Shown one piece after another: positions 35,119 through 46,600 of a DNA stretch of 64,000 nt. The stretch is from Paramacrobiotus metropolitanus. Its lineage: Eukaryota; Tardigrada; Eutardigrada; Parachela; Macrobiotidae. The notes beneath the pieces were generated by a model that had not been told where the DNA came from, did not search any database, and was given only the letters and a program-made list of their open reading frames with translations. The stretch lies in assembly GCF_019649055.1 (NCBI RefSeq), contig NW_026570301.1:558001-622000 (forward strand). Direction: 5' to 3'. Numbering within the stretch: the stretch's first letter is position 1; each line of letters starts with the position of its first letter. Both the position numbers and the translations under genes were made by a program.

Positions 35119-35517
35119 GCTTTAACGAAATTCCCACTTCTGTCGAGTTCGCCAGCCAGATCCACCGAATCAAACTTCCATGTTTATGTATCATTCGATA
35201 GTCTTTACTGGGTAGATTTGCCATCGCAACTCAAGTTTTTAGAGAAAAACAAACGTTTGAAGAAAACTTTAAAAAATTTCAACATAGAAGGCCAATTAGA
35301 AAAGTTGAAATTCACCACTGCAAAGCTGACCACCCCACCACTGTTTCGACAGCTAAAACGCGATTTGGCAAGCTTTGCTGGAACGATTCTGTGTACGTTT
35401 TTCGTAGTCTTGATTCTTGAGTTAAGTTATAAATTTTTCATCAACAAATGGCTTCAGAAAAAGTGGGATATGCAGAAAAGTAAGATTTGCAATGAAGGCC
35501 TGATAAAGTCTGAGTAG
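35119..35517 (+). CDS. unrecognised open frame with one membrane segment
   Basis: The frame is open for 132 codons after a TAA at 35116, with no clear ATG near its start. It reads like an exon: a Lys-rich stretch (EKNKRLKKTLKNFNIEG), then a hydrophobic segment (FAGTILCTFFVVLILEL), then a short basic tail ending KSE. I recognise no family. It lies inside the duplicated 3' flank of copy 5 but has no counterpart beside copy 3, so it arrived by insertion or was lost there. Confidence 0.25.
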   Translation, partial: ALTKFPLLSSSPARSTESNFHVYVSFDSLYWVDLPSQLKFLEKNKRLKKTLKNFNIEGQLEKLKFTTAKLTTPPLFRQLKRDLASFAGTILCTFFVVLILELSYKFFINKWLQKKWDMQKSKICNEGLIKSE

Positions 35518-37440
35518 GGAACTGCTCAAGGAGCGGTCATTCGCAGTGGTTTGACCAGTTTAAAGTTTCAACATTTCCGCGGGCGGTTGCCATTGGTACT
35601 GATATGCCGTTGAATACTTACATGTATCTGTGGAAAATGATGTCCGAGAAAGGTGGTATTGCATATTTAGAGTTTGGGGACAGCAAGCTGGCAGCTGCAT
35701 ATTCCACATGAGTTTAAAATAGGTAATGTCTATTAAGTGCAGTCTGCAGCAGAGCTATATAACTACCAAGTTTTTAATTGAGTGATTGCTTAGCGGTCAT
35801 TAGGCACGTCATCCAGGGTGGCTTCATTTGATCTCGAGAACGAGGGATTTTGCGAAACGAAATAATTTCTTCAGTTTTTCATAGAAGGCGGAGCCGGAGG
35901 CGACGCCGAGCTGCGGCGCGAGCGGAGCTCGCGGAGCAGCAAGCGAGGCGGCCTGCTTTAAATTTCCGACAAAAAGGAGCGATGAAAGGAATATTACAAT
36001 ATTTTAAAATGGCTACTTACGTATCTCTCCAAAAAGTAATTTACCACTGATTGCTTAATGAATACAAAGCAACAGAAAACCAACTGAAATTCGGGAAATT
36101 TTTGATAATTTGGCGGTCAAGCGGGATTTAGATTTAGTCAGCATCTGCAGACTGCAAGTCTGCAACTGCAAGGCTAATGGCGTTTTCATTGAAATTCGAA
36201 ACAGCGCGGCTGAGCGCGCGAATCGCGATGGCAATAATGACGAGGTAGCCTCAGGAGTCAGGTGTATTCAAGTTACAGGGATAGCATTTTGCAACTGGGC
36301 AAATAACTATTATTAAGACAGTTAGCAGCGATAGTTAATCAGTTATTTTTTGTTATGGCGCGTAAGATTCGTCCCGAAAACTAAACCGAAAGCCGACCCA
36401 TTTCCGGGGAAGAAAATTTGAAAAATTCAAATGTCTATAAAAGGTTGCCCTGGCAGTCCAACAACATTATAATAACAGTAGCATTATAATTCTGTTATCT
36501 CATAAAACTACTTAGATCTATTTCTACAAGCAGCTTATAACAATTATTTTTTCACTGATTACGAGTATTCTAATTTTATTTATTCCGCGCATTTTGCGCG
36601 GGGTCTACTATTTAATAATAATGCACCTGTGGCGGTTATAAAAATCTCCCTACTGTTTTCGCAAAGATTGTATTATATTGATGGTTTCCCAACAAAAGCT
36701 TTTTCGATATACCATGACCATGCGGGAAACCAAGCAGCAAAGGTTACAGAAAATAGCAATCGTTACGTTGCTTTTTAAATATGGCTCAGGCGTTCATAAC
36801 GTAACCGAGCTTAAAATACTGCACAATTTATACTAAATCTTCTCACTTTACAGCCAGAAAGGCTACTAGGACAATCCTCGTAACGAAATTGCGTTTCTGT
36901 TATGCGGTAGGGTGTTGCGAAACATATATAAAATGGTAATAAACTTAACAGTTTTAAACGATAAAGATGGATAAAAAAAGCAATGCTTGATTTTTATCCT
37001 GCCCCTCCATAAATGAATTCTCGAGCAGGAAACCGCCTGCGGGGACGCAACTGAAGCGATTCTTCTGGTGGCTTTGGTTGCTTACAAAACAAAATGTCAA
37101 AGGATGATTTCTTCCTGCATTCCGGCAAAATTAATTTCCGTGCTGCTTATTGTATTTAAGCAAATAAAGGGGTATTAACTGCATCTCTGGTTATAGAATC
37201 TGAGAGCTACTGTACTCTGTACAGTATCGAGAATGCGATTGTCCGTGTTTTATCACGGTAGAAAAGGCGATACAATAAAGATAGGAAATCGATAAAATAT
37301 TAATGTGTATGTACTACAGAGTACGTACAGAACATACTTACGACATTCGTTAGTACATGTACGCGATGCTGCTGGAATAACCTCTATTTAGCGGATGCAG
37401 AGAAGCTGAACATGTGAGAACAGGGTGAACGCATCGATTG
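35518..37440. other. spacer with a GC-rich palindromic patch
   Basis: 35885-35960 is GC-rich with overlapping inverted words (GCGGAGCCGG, GAGCTGCGGC, CGAGCGGAGC) in otherwise AT-rich DNA. 36605-36725 aligns with 25235-25345. I see no gene. Confidence 0.4.
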
Positions 37441-38375
37441 AGTCTTGTAATTTACGACGGCGATCGCGATTCCTAACCGCGCGCTATCGTAATGGCAGAT
37501 GAATTTACGGACTCGCAAGTTATAAAATCGACAAATGCTATGCTATAGCAAATGACACACCGTGCGATCGCTTTTGCTACTGCGATCGCATTCGCGATCC
37601 TACACCTACGGGTGTCCAGAAATCAAAAATGTGATGAGAAATGTACCGGAACCGGAAACAGCACTACTTCGACATTTGTCGAAGTGGTAACTGGCTTTTC
37701 TAGTTTGTGCACTTCGGTACACGATACTTTCCATCAGATTTCCATCCGATTAACGCGTTTTTAGCCATAATGTAGTGTTTCTTTGTGTTTATATGTTCGT
37801 GGAATGTTTTAAATTAAAAAGAAGAAAAAATTTCTGGCAATCAACATCAGTTTGTAACTGCAACTGCTTTGAACTGCTAATGATGCAATGAAAGATAATG
37901 TTATTTATCAGCTAATGGAATAAAAAGTCGATTGATTATTCATTATTGTGCCCATTGATTACTGGGAAGTTTTAAAAATTACTATCGGAGTAAGACGACG
38001 TCTGCTGGATTTTAAGTTTTTGAATTTCCCACGTTAAAACAGCTGGAAATCCCAAATAGCACATGTTCTACGCAGCTATCTAGCAACGTAGAAATAGCAT
38101 GTGCCATAGCACATCCTATAACACAATTTACGGACACTGGAGATTTGGCATGGCGATCGCACATGCTATCACTGCGATAGCGAAAAAATTTCGCTATGGT
38201 ATTTACGGACACGACTATGTGCGATCACGGTAGCACGATTTACGGACTCACGCAATATGATCGCGGTTGCAATCATCATCGTACATGCCATGGTACACCA
38301 TTTCAGGACGATCTCGTGTGCTATTCATACTATCGCGGTCGCCATCGTGAATTTCAAGACTCACTCTTAGCAGCG
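37441..38375. repeat. degenerate ATTTACGGAC / GCGATCGC repeat region
   Basis: ATTTACGGAC or near variants occur near 37504, 38118, 38199 and 38240, and weaker forms near 38303 and 38352. They are interspersed with palindromic GCGATCGC and with AGCATGTGC or AGCACATG words. There is no coding sequence. It resembles an old, internally repeated non-autonomous element. Confidence 0.5.
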
Positions 38376-38659
38376 TGTGTTATGATGACTGTTATCCATA
38401 TGCAGTGTTCATGCTTTCTTTCATTAATATGCGGTGTTCATGCGTTCTCTTATGTATGGTGTATCAAAGACTTGTAAGTAGAGTACTGTAATTCACGGGA
38501 ATTTCTGAATTTCCCTTGCAGTACAAATATTTCTAACACTTTCTTTGGTATCACGATAGCAATAAATTCCAGTTTATCCGTCTTATTTGTTTGTTTCTTC
38601 TACAACTTACCACTGAAATGTGGAGAAAGGATGCGTAGATAATTTCATCTGTTAGCACT

Positions 38660-41095
38660 ATGAATGCGACATCGCTGTACTTTCGTAAGCTGTTTATGGA
38701 TTCGCGAGAGCTGAACTACGGGAACACGGTATTAGTGCAGCGCGATGCCGGCCAGTGGTGGTTAGGATACGTTCAGGACATTGACGGTCCGTACTTTCTC
38801 GTGGACTTCGATGCCCGTAGTATCAGCGCTCAATGGATCCATTCTAGTCGTCTCTGGCCGCACCATTTCTATTCCCGGAAGCCGTATAAAGTATCCTCGG
38901 TTCAGGTAGCGCTGGGACAAACCCACGCTGATCCACTGGTTTTCTGGCCGAGTACGTTTGCGGACAGTCAGGGCGGTCCATTCTTTAATGTACATCTGAG
39001 TGGTGTCATACCTACCGGGACGCGACGGCAGCATATCGTGCATCAGAATCACTGCTCCGAGAAGCTGCCCCAACCGGATGATGGTGGCAGTTTCTTCGAT
39101 CGGTCTACAGGATTTGTCTTCCGAAAACATATCATTTGCTTTCCCGGGGCGCAGCTACTGCAGAACCTAGATTTCATCCCGACGTATCTTGTTCGTACAT
39201 GCCGACTCCGGTTAGGCAGCAATAATGTTTGTGATGCGAACTGTTGCTTTCGTCGATACATACGTGTGGACGAGGTTCAATTTGTTTGTAATTCTCACCG
39301 TGAGGCGAGGTATTTCATCGGAGCGGGATGTCGAATGTTCGTGCGATTGGGATCGGATACAGTCAGTTTTGTGTGTGCCGAGGTACACGATGATGAAAAC
39401 GGTTGCAGCATGTTCTGGGACGAAGATTCTGTGCGGAAAGCTCTCGGTGACTATTTGTCACAGAAACCAGCAGCTGAGCCGACGGTTATGGACACGACTT
39501 CACTGGACGCGCTTCAGCAAGGTCAGTATGGCAGTAACAAAATTGACTTACGATGTGCTGTTTACGTGATTCCTTGTTGTTTTCCAATCATTTCCTTTTG
39601 CTTCTAAATTTTCCCTCATGTACCTACAGATATGGAAGATATGAGCATCACCAAACTTCCCCTTCCGGTCATGGCTTCTATACTGCTCTGTCTGGATGTC
39701 TTTTCCCAGTTTCGGATGAGCAGGCAAGCCGCGGTTGCGATGTTAAAAATTCTTTTTAAATAATACTTGGCAATGTATGTTACCGACTCAGTTATAAGCC
39801 TCCTGGTGATATGGTAGTTAATGATCCTGATTGTTAAATACTTACCCGAACAGAGCTGAAGAACGAAAAATTTCACTCTGGAGGTGAAGGACGAGGTCAA
39901 TCGAGTGAGGATTGCAAACATATCTTTACGAATGCCAGCGTTTCAAAGGGTTCTGTAGAATGTGCATGTGCCATGTGGCTCATTAACTTAATATGTACTC
40001 GAATACGACGCTCGCACTTCTGTTTGAATTCCAGGGTATCTGCACTCTGGAGGTCACTTTATCTTCAGTATGTGAATCATCGGCACGTGATGCTCGATCT
40101 CGGCACAACCTGGGATAGGAAACCGCAGGCTTTATCTGAGCACTACGCCAACCTGGCTGATCCTGGTGTAAAACAAGAATATGCTAAATTTCTCGTCTAC
40201 AAACTGCTAACCACGCTGGATAGCTTGTGTATCGGCCACACGCGGACGCTGGCGCTAAGGGAATCTAGGAAGCATGTCTACCACGATGCGTTCGATCTCC
40301 TGACCTTAGTGACAACGACCGAAAACGTGTTAGCTAAAAAGGGTCTTCGTGTGCCTGTAATTATAGTTAAGAACGAGAGTGATACCGCTTTCAAGCCGCG
40401 TTTCCTGCGCATCGGCCGTAATCATCATAGTGGAGGATTGGAATGCATTGGGTTATCGGAGATTATGGCGGTATGCGAACAGTTGGTACTGCTCAATGTC
40501 ACTGCGCAGCACTTTCTCATCCGAGCCGCGATGCAGATATTATTTGGGTATACTGCATCCGTTTTGCCCGTGTCCGAGAGAGAGCAGGTGTGTAGAGATA
40601 ATTCGAACATTGTACGATGCCCCATAACCATTCCGTGTCTTCGCTTCCGCTCCGTGGAAACACCCGCTGAACGTACCCAGAATTTTCTGGCTGCGATCAA
40701 CGACCAGTGTCCGGCCATTAGCCTGCGAGTGTTCAAAAAGGTCATGAGGATACATGCGCGCTGGGAGGAGACGTTGACTTATCCGGGGGAGTGGAGCTGC
40801 ATTCGCGTTTTTCTGAAGTTGTACGTATCATTTGCAGCGTCTACATATATTAAAGATCACATATTAAATCCAATATTTTTTTAGCCGCAGGTCCAAATAA
40901 TTATACAATAATGCGTTTATCCAGTAGACAGTGGCTGATTTAACTACTTGCGGTGATCGCTTATTTACCAGGTTCAATACTCTCAGCCCTGATACCTTTC
41001 CGGAACGTTGGGATACTATGGACCTTCGCACACTAAACATTGCGGCTTTGACTCCAGTCACCTTTGCCGCACTGGATGGTTGCTTCGAAGACTAA
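38660..41095 (+). CDS. Tudor-like/F-box protein, copy 6 (intact, 4 exons, 621 aa)
   Basis: Exons are 38660-39521, 39630-39723, 40035-40820 and 40972-41095, all in phase, with TAA at 41093. It starts MNATSLYFRKLF. The Tudor-like region is VLVQRDAGQWWLGYVQ ... VDFDARSISAQWIHSS. The Cys/His-bearing second half of exon 1 has HQNHC, CDANCCF, GCRMFVRL and GCSMFWDEDS. The F-box runs KLPLPVMASILLCLDVFSQF, then VSALWRSLYLQY. The exon 3 domain ends in the conserved DQCPAISLRVFKK and a Trp-containing segment. Introns are short (108, 311 and 151 bp). Intron 2 begins GCAAGC, a GC donor, as in the other intact copy. An inferred SCF substrate receptor; the target is unknown. Confidence 0.8.
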
Positions 41096-41100
41096 ATGGA

Positions 41101-41265
41101 GTTCAGATGTTTCGAATTAGCTCCACTGATCCGATAGCTTTCCAGCCCGGAATAATCGTGGACAACGAGATGATTAATCTGTTCTATAATGGGCGTCTGA
41201 ACGTTCATAATCCTGCTACGCGATATATAAGCAGAAAGCATGTTAGAAGGACTGGTAATCAACCG
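41101..41265 (+). pseudogene. exon 1 fragment of another Tudor/F-box copy (copy 7)
   Basis: It begins five bases after the stop of copy 6. The reading VQMFRISSTDPIAFQPGIIV resembles the middle of exon 1 in other copies (VQVALRxTHADPMVFQPxIIV), and a weaker match follows. It starts and ends abruptly, with no other exons nearby. This is a truncated, decayed duplicate. Confidence 0.6.
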
Positions 41266-42232
41266 TTTGACGTCATCACTCTCACTTACACGGGAGGGCG
41301 GCTGCCGTGAATGACAGATGCGCGTTTTTCACTGTTTTGTCTGTTTTCTCAGAAGATTTCTCTTCTGTTTCTAGCCCCCAAAACTGGGGGTTTCTATATT
41401 CAATATGATATGTTATATCAGAAAGCTGCTGATGCAAAAAAACCTCGGAAAATCTTTAAGAGGAACAACAAAGTCTAGGGTATTGTGGCAAGCATTAGCA
41501 CAGCGGTGCTTTCGTATGCGACCGCGATAACGTAGTCGACCGTTTCGCAGTCTGGAAATGTGGCATTAGGTTCCAACTAATTTGAAATCTTAGTTTGATT
41601 CAAAATCGGACAGATTAAGCAAGATAAAGGTAAAAATCATTTAAATTGTCAGAAACTGAACTGCCTAAAAGTTACAACTGTTAATTGTACATAATTATGG
41701 AGTTCTGGGTTATAGTAAAAAAAAGGTGTAAGTTATTCGCAAGACTGATTTCACCGAAAAAATAAGGTGTCATTAAATTTTATTAAGAGCATACAGTAGG
41801 TCCGAAATTGGTCAAAAATGCACTGAAGTAACTCCCCTGAATATTGCCACTTGTTATTATCATATAATTTCTCGTACCAAACGTTTTCCCACAAATAAAA
41901 CTGCTTGACAAGATCATCCAGTCGTCGTGCCGGCAAATTAATTTTTAGTTTTTTCCGATCCCCACACAACTTTCAACACTTAATTCAAGCGCAGTTAATT
42001 AATTATAAAAAATGATGTTTTGAACTAGTGTGGCTGCAGGCCAGCATATATATTAATTTATGTAGTTCTATGTCAATTTAAACTTATAATTTCAAATAAA
42101 TTGATTTATGTATCTGTACATAAGAAATTACAATCTAATAATACCTGTTATAGCTGATGCGCAAAATAACCCACCAAAAAGTCATGAGGATATTTTTAAA
42201 TAAGTAATCGCCGCAGATTAACTTGCTGGCGG
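41266..42232. other. spacer upstream of the giant retrotransposon
   Basis: AT-rich. A minus-strand frame (41969-41751, CGDRKKLKINLPARRLDDLV) looks mildly protein-like but is unrecognised. I call no gene. It ends at the LTR, where the target duplication cannot be checked because the other LTR is outside the window. Confidence 0.4.
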
Positions 42233-42617
42233 TGTCAGAGACCGCACACTCGAGGCGGTAGACACCTCTTGTGGCTTTGCTCTGTCGCCCGCCCGCGCAC
42301 GGCTACTCCATTCGTGCCGCGCTATTACGCTGCTTACTCAGCGTATACTTTGTCTACGCTGACCAATCAGCGCATTTCCGCACTCTTTGGGGCGTAGCCC
42401 AGCGCCTACGAGCGATTCCATGCTTTACGGCATCAGCTGTTGCATACCCGCAGCACGCTGCATCATTATCACGATACCGACTTGTGCGCTCGCAGCTACT
42501 TTTCCACAGCATACGCCGCATTGGCATTTCTGTGTTTGTTTGTGGTTGCTTTATTGTTTCACAATAAAGGGATATTTTGCCCCATATTTTCGCTCTGCTT
42601 CCGTGTCATATCTGACA
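42233..42617 (+). repeat. 5' LTR of the giant element
   Basis: 385 bp with perfect inverted ends TGTCAG...CTGACA and an AATAAA at 42563-42568 near the 3' end. The primer site follows directly. The 3' LTR is outside the window, so the left boundary is judged only from the inverted ends and the similar TGTCAGAG start at 2856. Confidence 0.75.
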
Positions 42618-42626
42618 TGGTAGCAG
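42618..42626 (+). other. primer-binding site, initiator-Met-tRNA-like
   Basis: TGGTAGCAG immediately follows the LTR and equals the complement of the 3' end of animal initiator methionine tRNA. The match does not extend further, so it is short but well placed. Confidence 0.6.
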
Positions 42627-42635
42627 TATCGTTCG

Positions 42636-43607
42636 GTTTTCCTTCCCGGAATCCTCTGATCTCCCAGTGAAGGCATCATATCGGTCGAACTACGCTGAGC
42701 GCCTATAAGTAGGCCAGCCAACCCGCGACCATCATCTCCTGCATCATACGGATCTCACTGGAGATCCGCAGCGCGACGGACTAATCATACGGGTCAGGCT
42801 CATAAGCGGGCCTCCCGCAGCTTTGGCTCCCCGCTCAAAAACTGAGTTGGGTACGTCGCTGTTGACCAAATAAGCTCCCTATCGGGTTGCGTTGATACGG
42901 GTCAGTGTCTATAAGTAGACCTCCCGCAGCTTTGGCTCCCGGCGCAAAAACTGCGTTCGGTACGGTCCTGTAACACCATTACGCCCTATCGGGTGCGCTA
43001 GCGGCCCTTACGGTTGAAAAGGGTGAAGGGGAACGACGGAGCAGCAGTCTGGATCGAAAAACGACCGGTAAGACCTGTTGTGGCGTCGTAGGTTTTCGTA
43101 GAACTTTCCGAAAATTGGAGGTTTCCGCGTAGAACCGTACTAAAAACCCTCATAACATTTCAACCTTTTATCCGATTTGCTCAAAAATAGCTTTTTCGGA
43201 TTCCTCGAGAAATTTTACACTAGAAACGTGTAACGTTACTCTCGCAAAATTTTTTCCCGAATTTTACCGAATTTTCGGCGAAAAATAATCGCCATTTTGT
43301 CCAGCCGGAATTTTCGCGAAAAAGTCGCGTGACGTCAGCGTGGTGATTTTTCATAAATTTTCGACCAATCAGAATACGTTGGAAACTTCCCCGTGTTATA
43401 ACGTTGTAGTGACTCATTTGATTTTTTGAATTTTGCTCACGGCACGCTACTCGTGACGTAGAGCTTATCGCAAGACCATTTTGTAACTGACGTCACACTG
43501 GTCAGTAAGTAACATAGGGCCATAGGAAGTACCTGACCAGCACCGACAGCGATCCAACCCGTTCCGGTCCGGACCAAGACCAAAGAAAATTTCTAAGTCC
43601 CAATACC
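42636..43607 (+). promoter_or_regulatory. about 1-kb untranslated leader with a tandem 105-nt repeat
   Basis: 42788-42893 and 42894-42997 are diverged direct copies (shared CCTCCCGCAGCTTTGGCTCC and CCCTATCGGGT, with conserved small hairpins). An earlier block shares the CCTATAAGTAGGCC word. Such position and structure suggest an RNA packaging or translation-control region, which is inference. Downstream to 43607 there is no ORF of note. Confidence 0.5.
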
Positions 43608-46600
43608 ATGGGCCAAACCGAAAGCGCCTTGGCCAAGGTGATGCCGTACACCAGCCATGAGCAACTCCAACGGAGATTGCTCAGTCCCATGGACGGGCGC
43701 CAACCAAATGAATACAAAAGCAGCTCGGGAAGAACTACGCCACACGCGAGCCAACGGGACCTTACGGGTTCCGCAGGGCCAAACAGGGCAGTTCCGACCC
43801 AGACGAGCCAAACTCGGCCGGCTCAACGAGTTCGGTCGAGGCCAAAGCCAGGCGGGACAAACAAATCCTGCCGGCCGACCTCGAAACCAGTGATGAAAGT
43901 CTGGACGCCACCCGGGACGACACATTCCTGGAGGCATCCGACGAGTTGTCCGAGGCCAATCAGCCTCAGGACGGCCAACCCGGCGCCGATAGGACGGCCC
44001 AGGCCAACAGTGTCCCTCGGGACTTGGCACAACAACCGGCCATACCTGGTCCGGGCCAAGTCCAACCTGAGGCGCCAACGGCGGCCACAGGTGAGGACAA
44101 GACACGCCATATCGGACCAAGGCCAAACAACTTGGCCCGGTCCAACCTTGATGTCCAGGATCTGACAGCACGTCCAACCCTACCGGGCTCGGACCAGATC
44201 CAACCTGAGGCACCAACGGTGGCCAAAGGTGGACGCAAGGCAAAGGGCCAAGCCAAAAAGGCTGGTCCAAAGGCACATGACCAGGGCCAACAGCCCATGA
44301 GTCAGTCGCCCATCATGTTTGATATTGATGGCTCAACACAAACAACGCCATCGCCAACCAATGACGTCATCAGAGCGTCTGGCCCAACCAAACCGGACCA
44401 AGAGCCAATTGTGGACCTGACACAACTAAACAGGGCCACAGCCAGGATGGACCTTAACCAGCCCACCTGGGACATAAACAGCGCCAGCGTCTGCCCGCCA
44501 AAGCTGATCCAGGCAACCCGGCCCGAGGAGATCGACGAAGTCGACCAACTTCGGACCACTGTACGGGACCTGACCAAACAGCTGGCGGACATAGCCGAGG
44601 CCGCCCTAGCATCTGAACGTTGGATGCAGGACGAAGTCTCCAAACACAAGGACCTTGCGTCCAAATCGGACGCAGAAGCCAAGCGTGTCTCGGCCATACT
44701 GGCCCAGACCCAACTTGAGCTAACTCAGCTCAAGTTGTCACCATGTCCCAACGCTGAGCGAGACCAGCTCGGCAGGACAATCCACAGCCTAGAAATGGCT
44801 GTAGCGGGACTCGAAGCCCTGCTCACCTCTACGAGGAATGAGCTGGCCAAAGCCAAGGACGACTTGACTGCGGCCCGAACCACCATTGACGAAACCGATT
44901 CAGAGGCGGACCGCCTCTTGAACGAAAATGAACGTCTAACCGACGACATGGCCAACTTGCAGGACGAAATCAACCGTTTGCGGAACGGCTACAATCTTCT
45001 TTATGAGAGCCACCAAAATCTCATGAAGACGATCCAACAAGGAGGACTGATGAGCCAAACGGTTCAGCAGAAGGAAGCACAGAACGTGCAACTCCAGCAA
45101 CAGATCGTTGCCCTCCAGAGCCAGCTCAAGACCGAATCAACCATTCGGGTCCAACTTGAGCAAAACAGCACCATTGGACACCAAAACTTTGTCCAACTGG
45201 AGCAGGCCTTCGCACAAGCCAAACAAGTGATCCAGGGCCAACAGGACCGGATCATCATATTGGAGGCCAATAACGCCGGCCTGGTCAAAGATTACCAGGC
45301 GGCCACCCAACGTATCACCGAACTCAACGAGGATCTGGAAAGGCTAAGCACGGAAAACGCCTGCTTAGACGCGGAGAAATCACATCTCGAGAACTTACAT
45401 TCCGAGATGTCCGCAGAACCACCGTCTTACCACACCTTTCCGGACTCAGATACACAGCGCCGACAAGAAAAAGTCGACGAGGCTTTACGGCAGGGCCAAC
45501 GCTTCTACCGAGAGCCAGTGTATCACCAGCAAAACTACAACGTCAATATGGCTTTGGAAGGACCATCGGTTGGACATCCCCCAACGGGGCCAACCATACC
45601 CACGCCTCCCAGCCCAGTGGACCGTGGCACATCAACGGCGACAGTAACACTGCCGCCACCACCAGTCCCGGTCACCACATCAGCCACTATTGGCCCAACG
45701 ACCATAGTGACACCTGCAACGCAGACTTATCCGTCTGCGTCAAGCGGGCTAGGCTTTGACCCAAGCCAGGCGATACCCAGCCACAGCTATTTTGGGTCAA
45801 GGCCACAATATCCGTCCTTGTATCCATCGATATTCCCGAACATGGACTTCAACTTTAGTCCACATCCGGCCACAAGCCAGGCTCAGACCAGCGGCATGGA
45901 TCCGAACCGGACCAGCCTGCCGAGCCCAATGTTCGGACCATCGGCCACACAAGGACAGATGGGAGGCCAAAGTGGTACACCAACGGTGCCACAACCACTA
46001 GTAGGCCAACTAAGCCTATTTTGCCCTCCTATCTCGGCGGCAGCCCAAACGGGCCAAGCTCAGCCACAGACGGGCCAAAATGTGCCCCCGGGCCAAACCA
46101 TGCCCCAACCATTAGGCGGACCGCCAACAGCGGCCACGCTATCAGGACCAGCAGCTCAACCAGGCCAGGGCCAGAATGCGCCCATATTGGTCCAGCTCCC
46201 GAATGGAGCATATGGATGGATGTCCTCTAACGGGGCCATCCAGATCACACCGGGACAGCCAATGTTGGCCCAACCCCAGCAGGTGCCACAGATGCCGCAG
46301 CAGCAGCCGACAACTGCCCCGTCGCCACCGGTCAGTCCTTCTCTCTCAACAAGAGAGCAAATTAAGGAGATGGCCAAAGAGATGGGAAAAGCTACCGCAA
46401 GAGCTCAAGTCCGCACCGCGTTGCCAAAATTTGATGGTAACAAAACCATGGTGAAAGGATGGCTTGCTCAGGTCCGACGGATCTGCAAGCAGTCGTCTGA
46501 TCTGAACCAACCAGATCCGGACTTCATGAGTCGCATTTACATGGCCCTATCGGACCCTGTAAAGGAATGGTACACTGGCCAAGCCAATCGTGAAGACGAG

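Noticed and set aside
41751-41969. Minus-strand 72-codon frame
   Set aside because: Mildly protein-like but short, unrecognised, and without clear splice or start context.
43593-44276. Long minus-strand frame rich in Trp, Pro and Gly opposite gag
   Set aside because: It mirrors the C/A-rich, T-poor gag strand and has no domain. Similar shadows lie opposite pol and ORF3-5.
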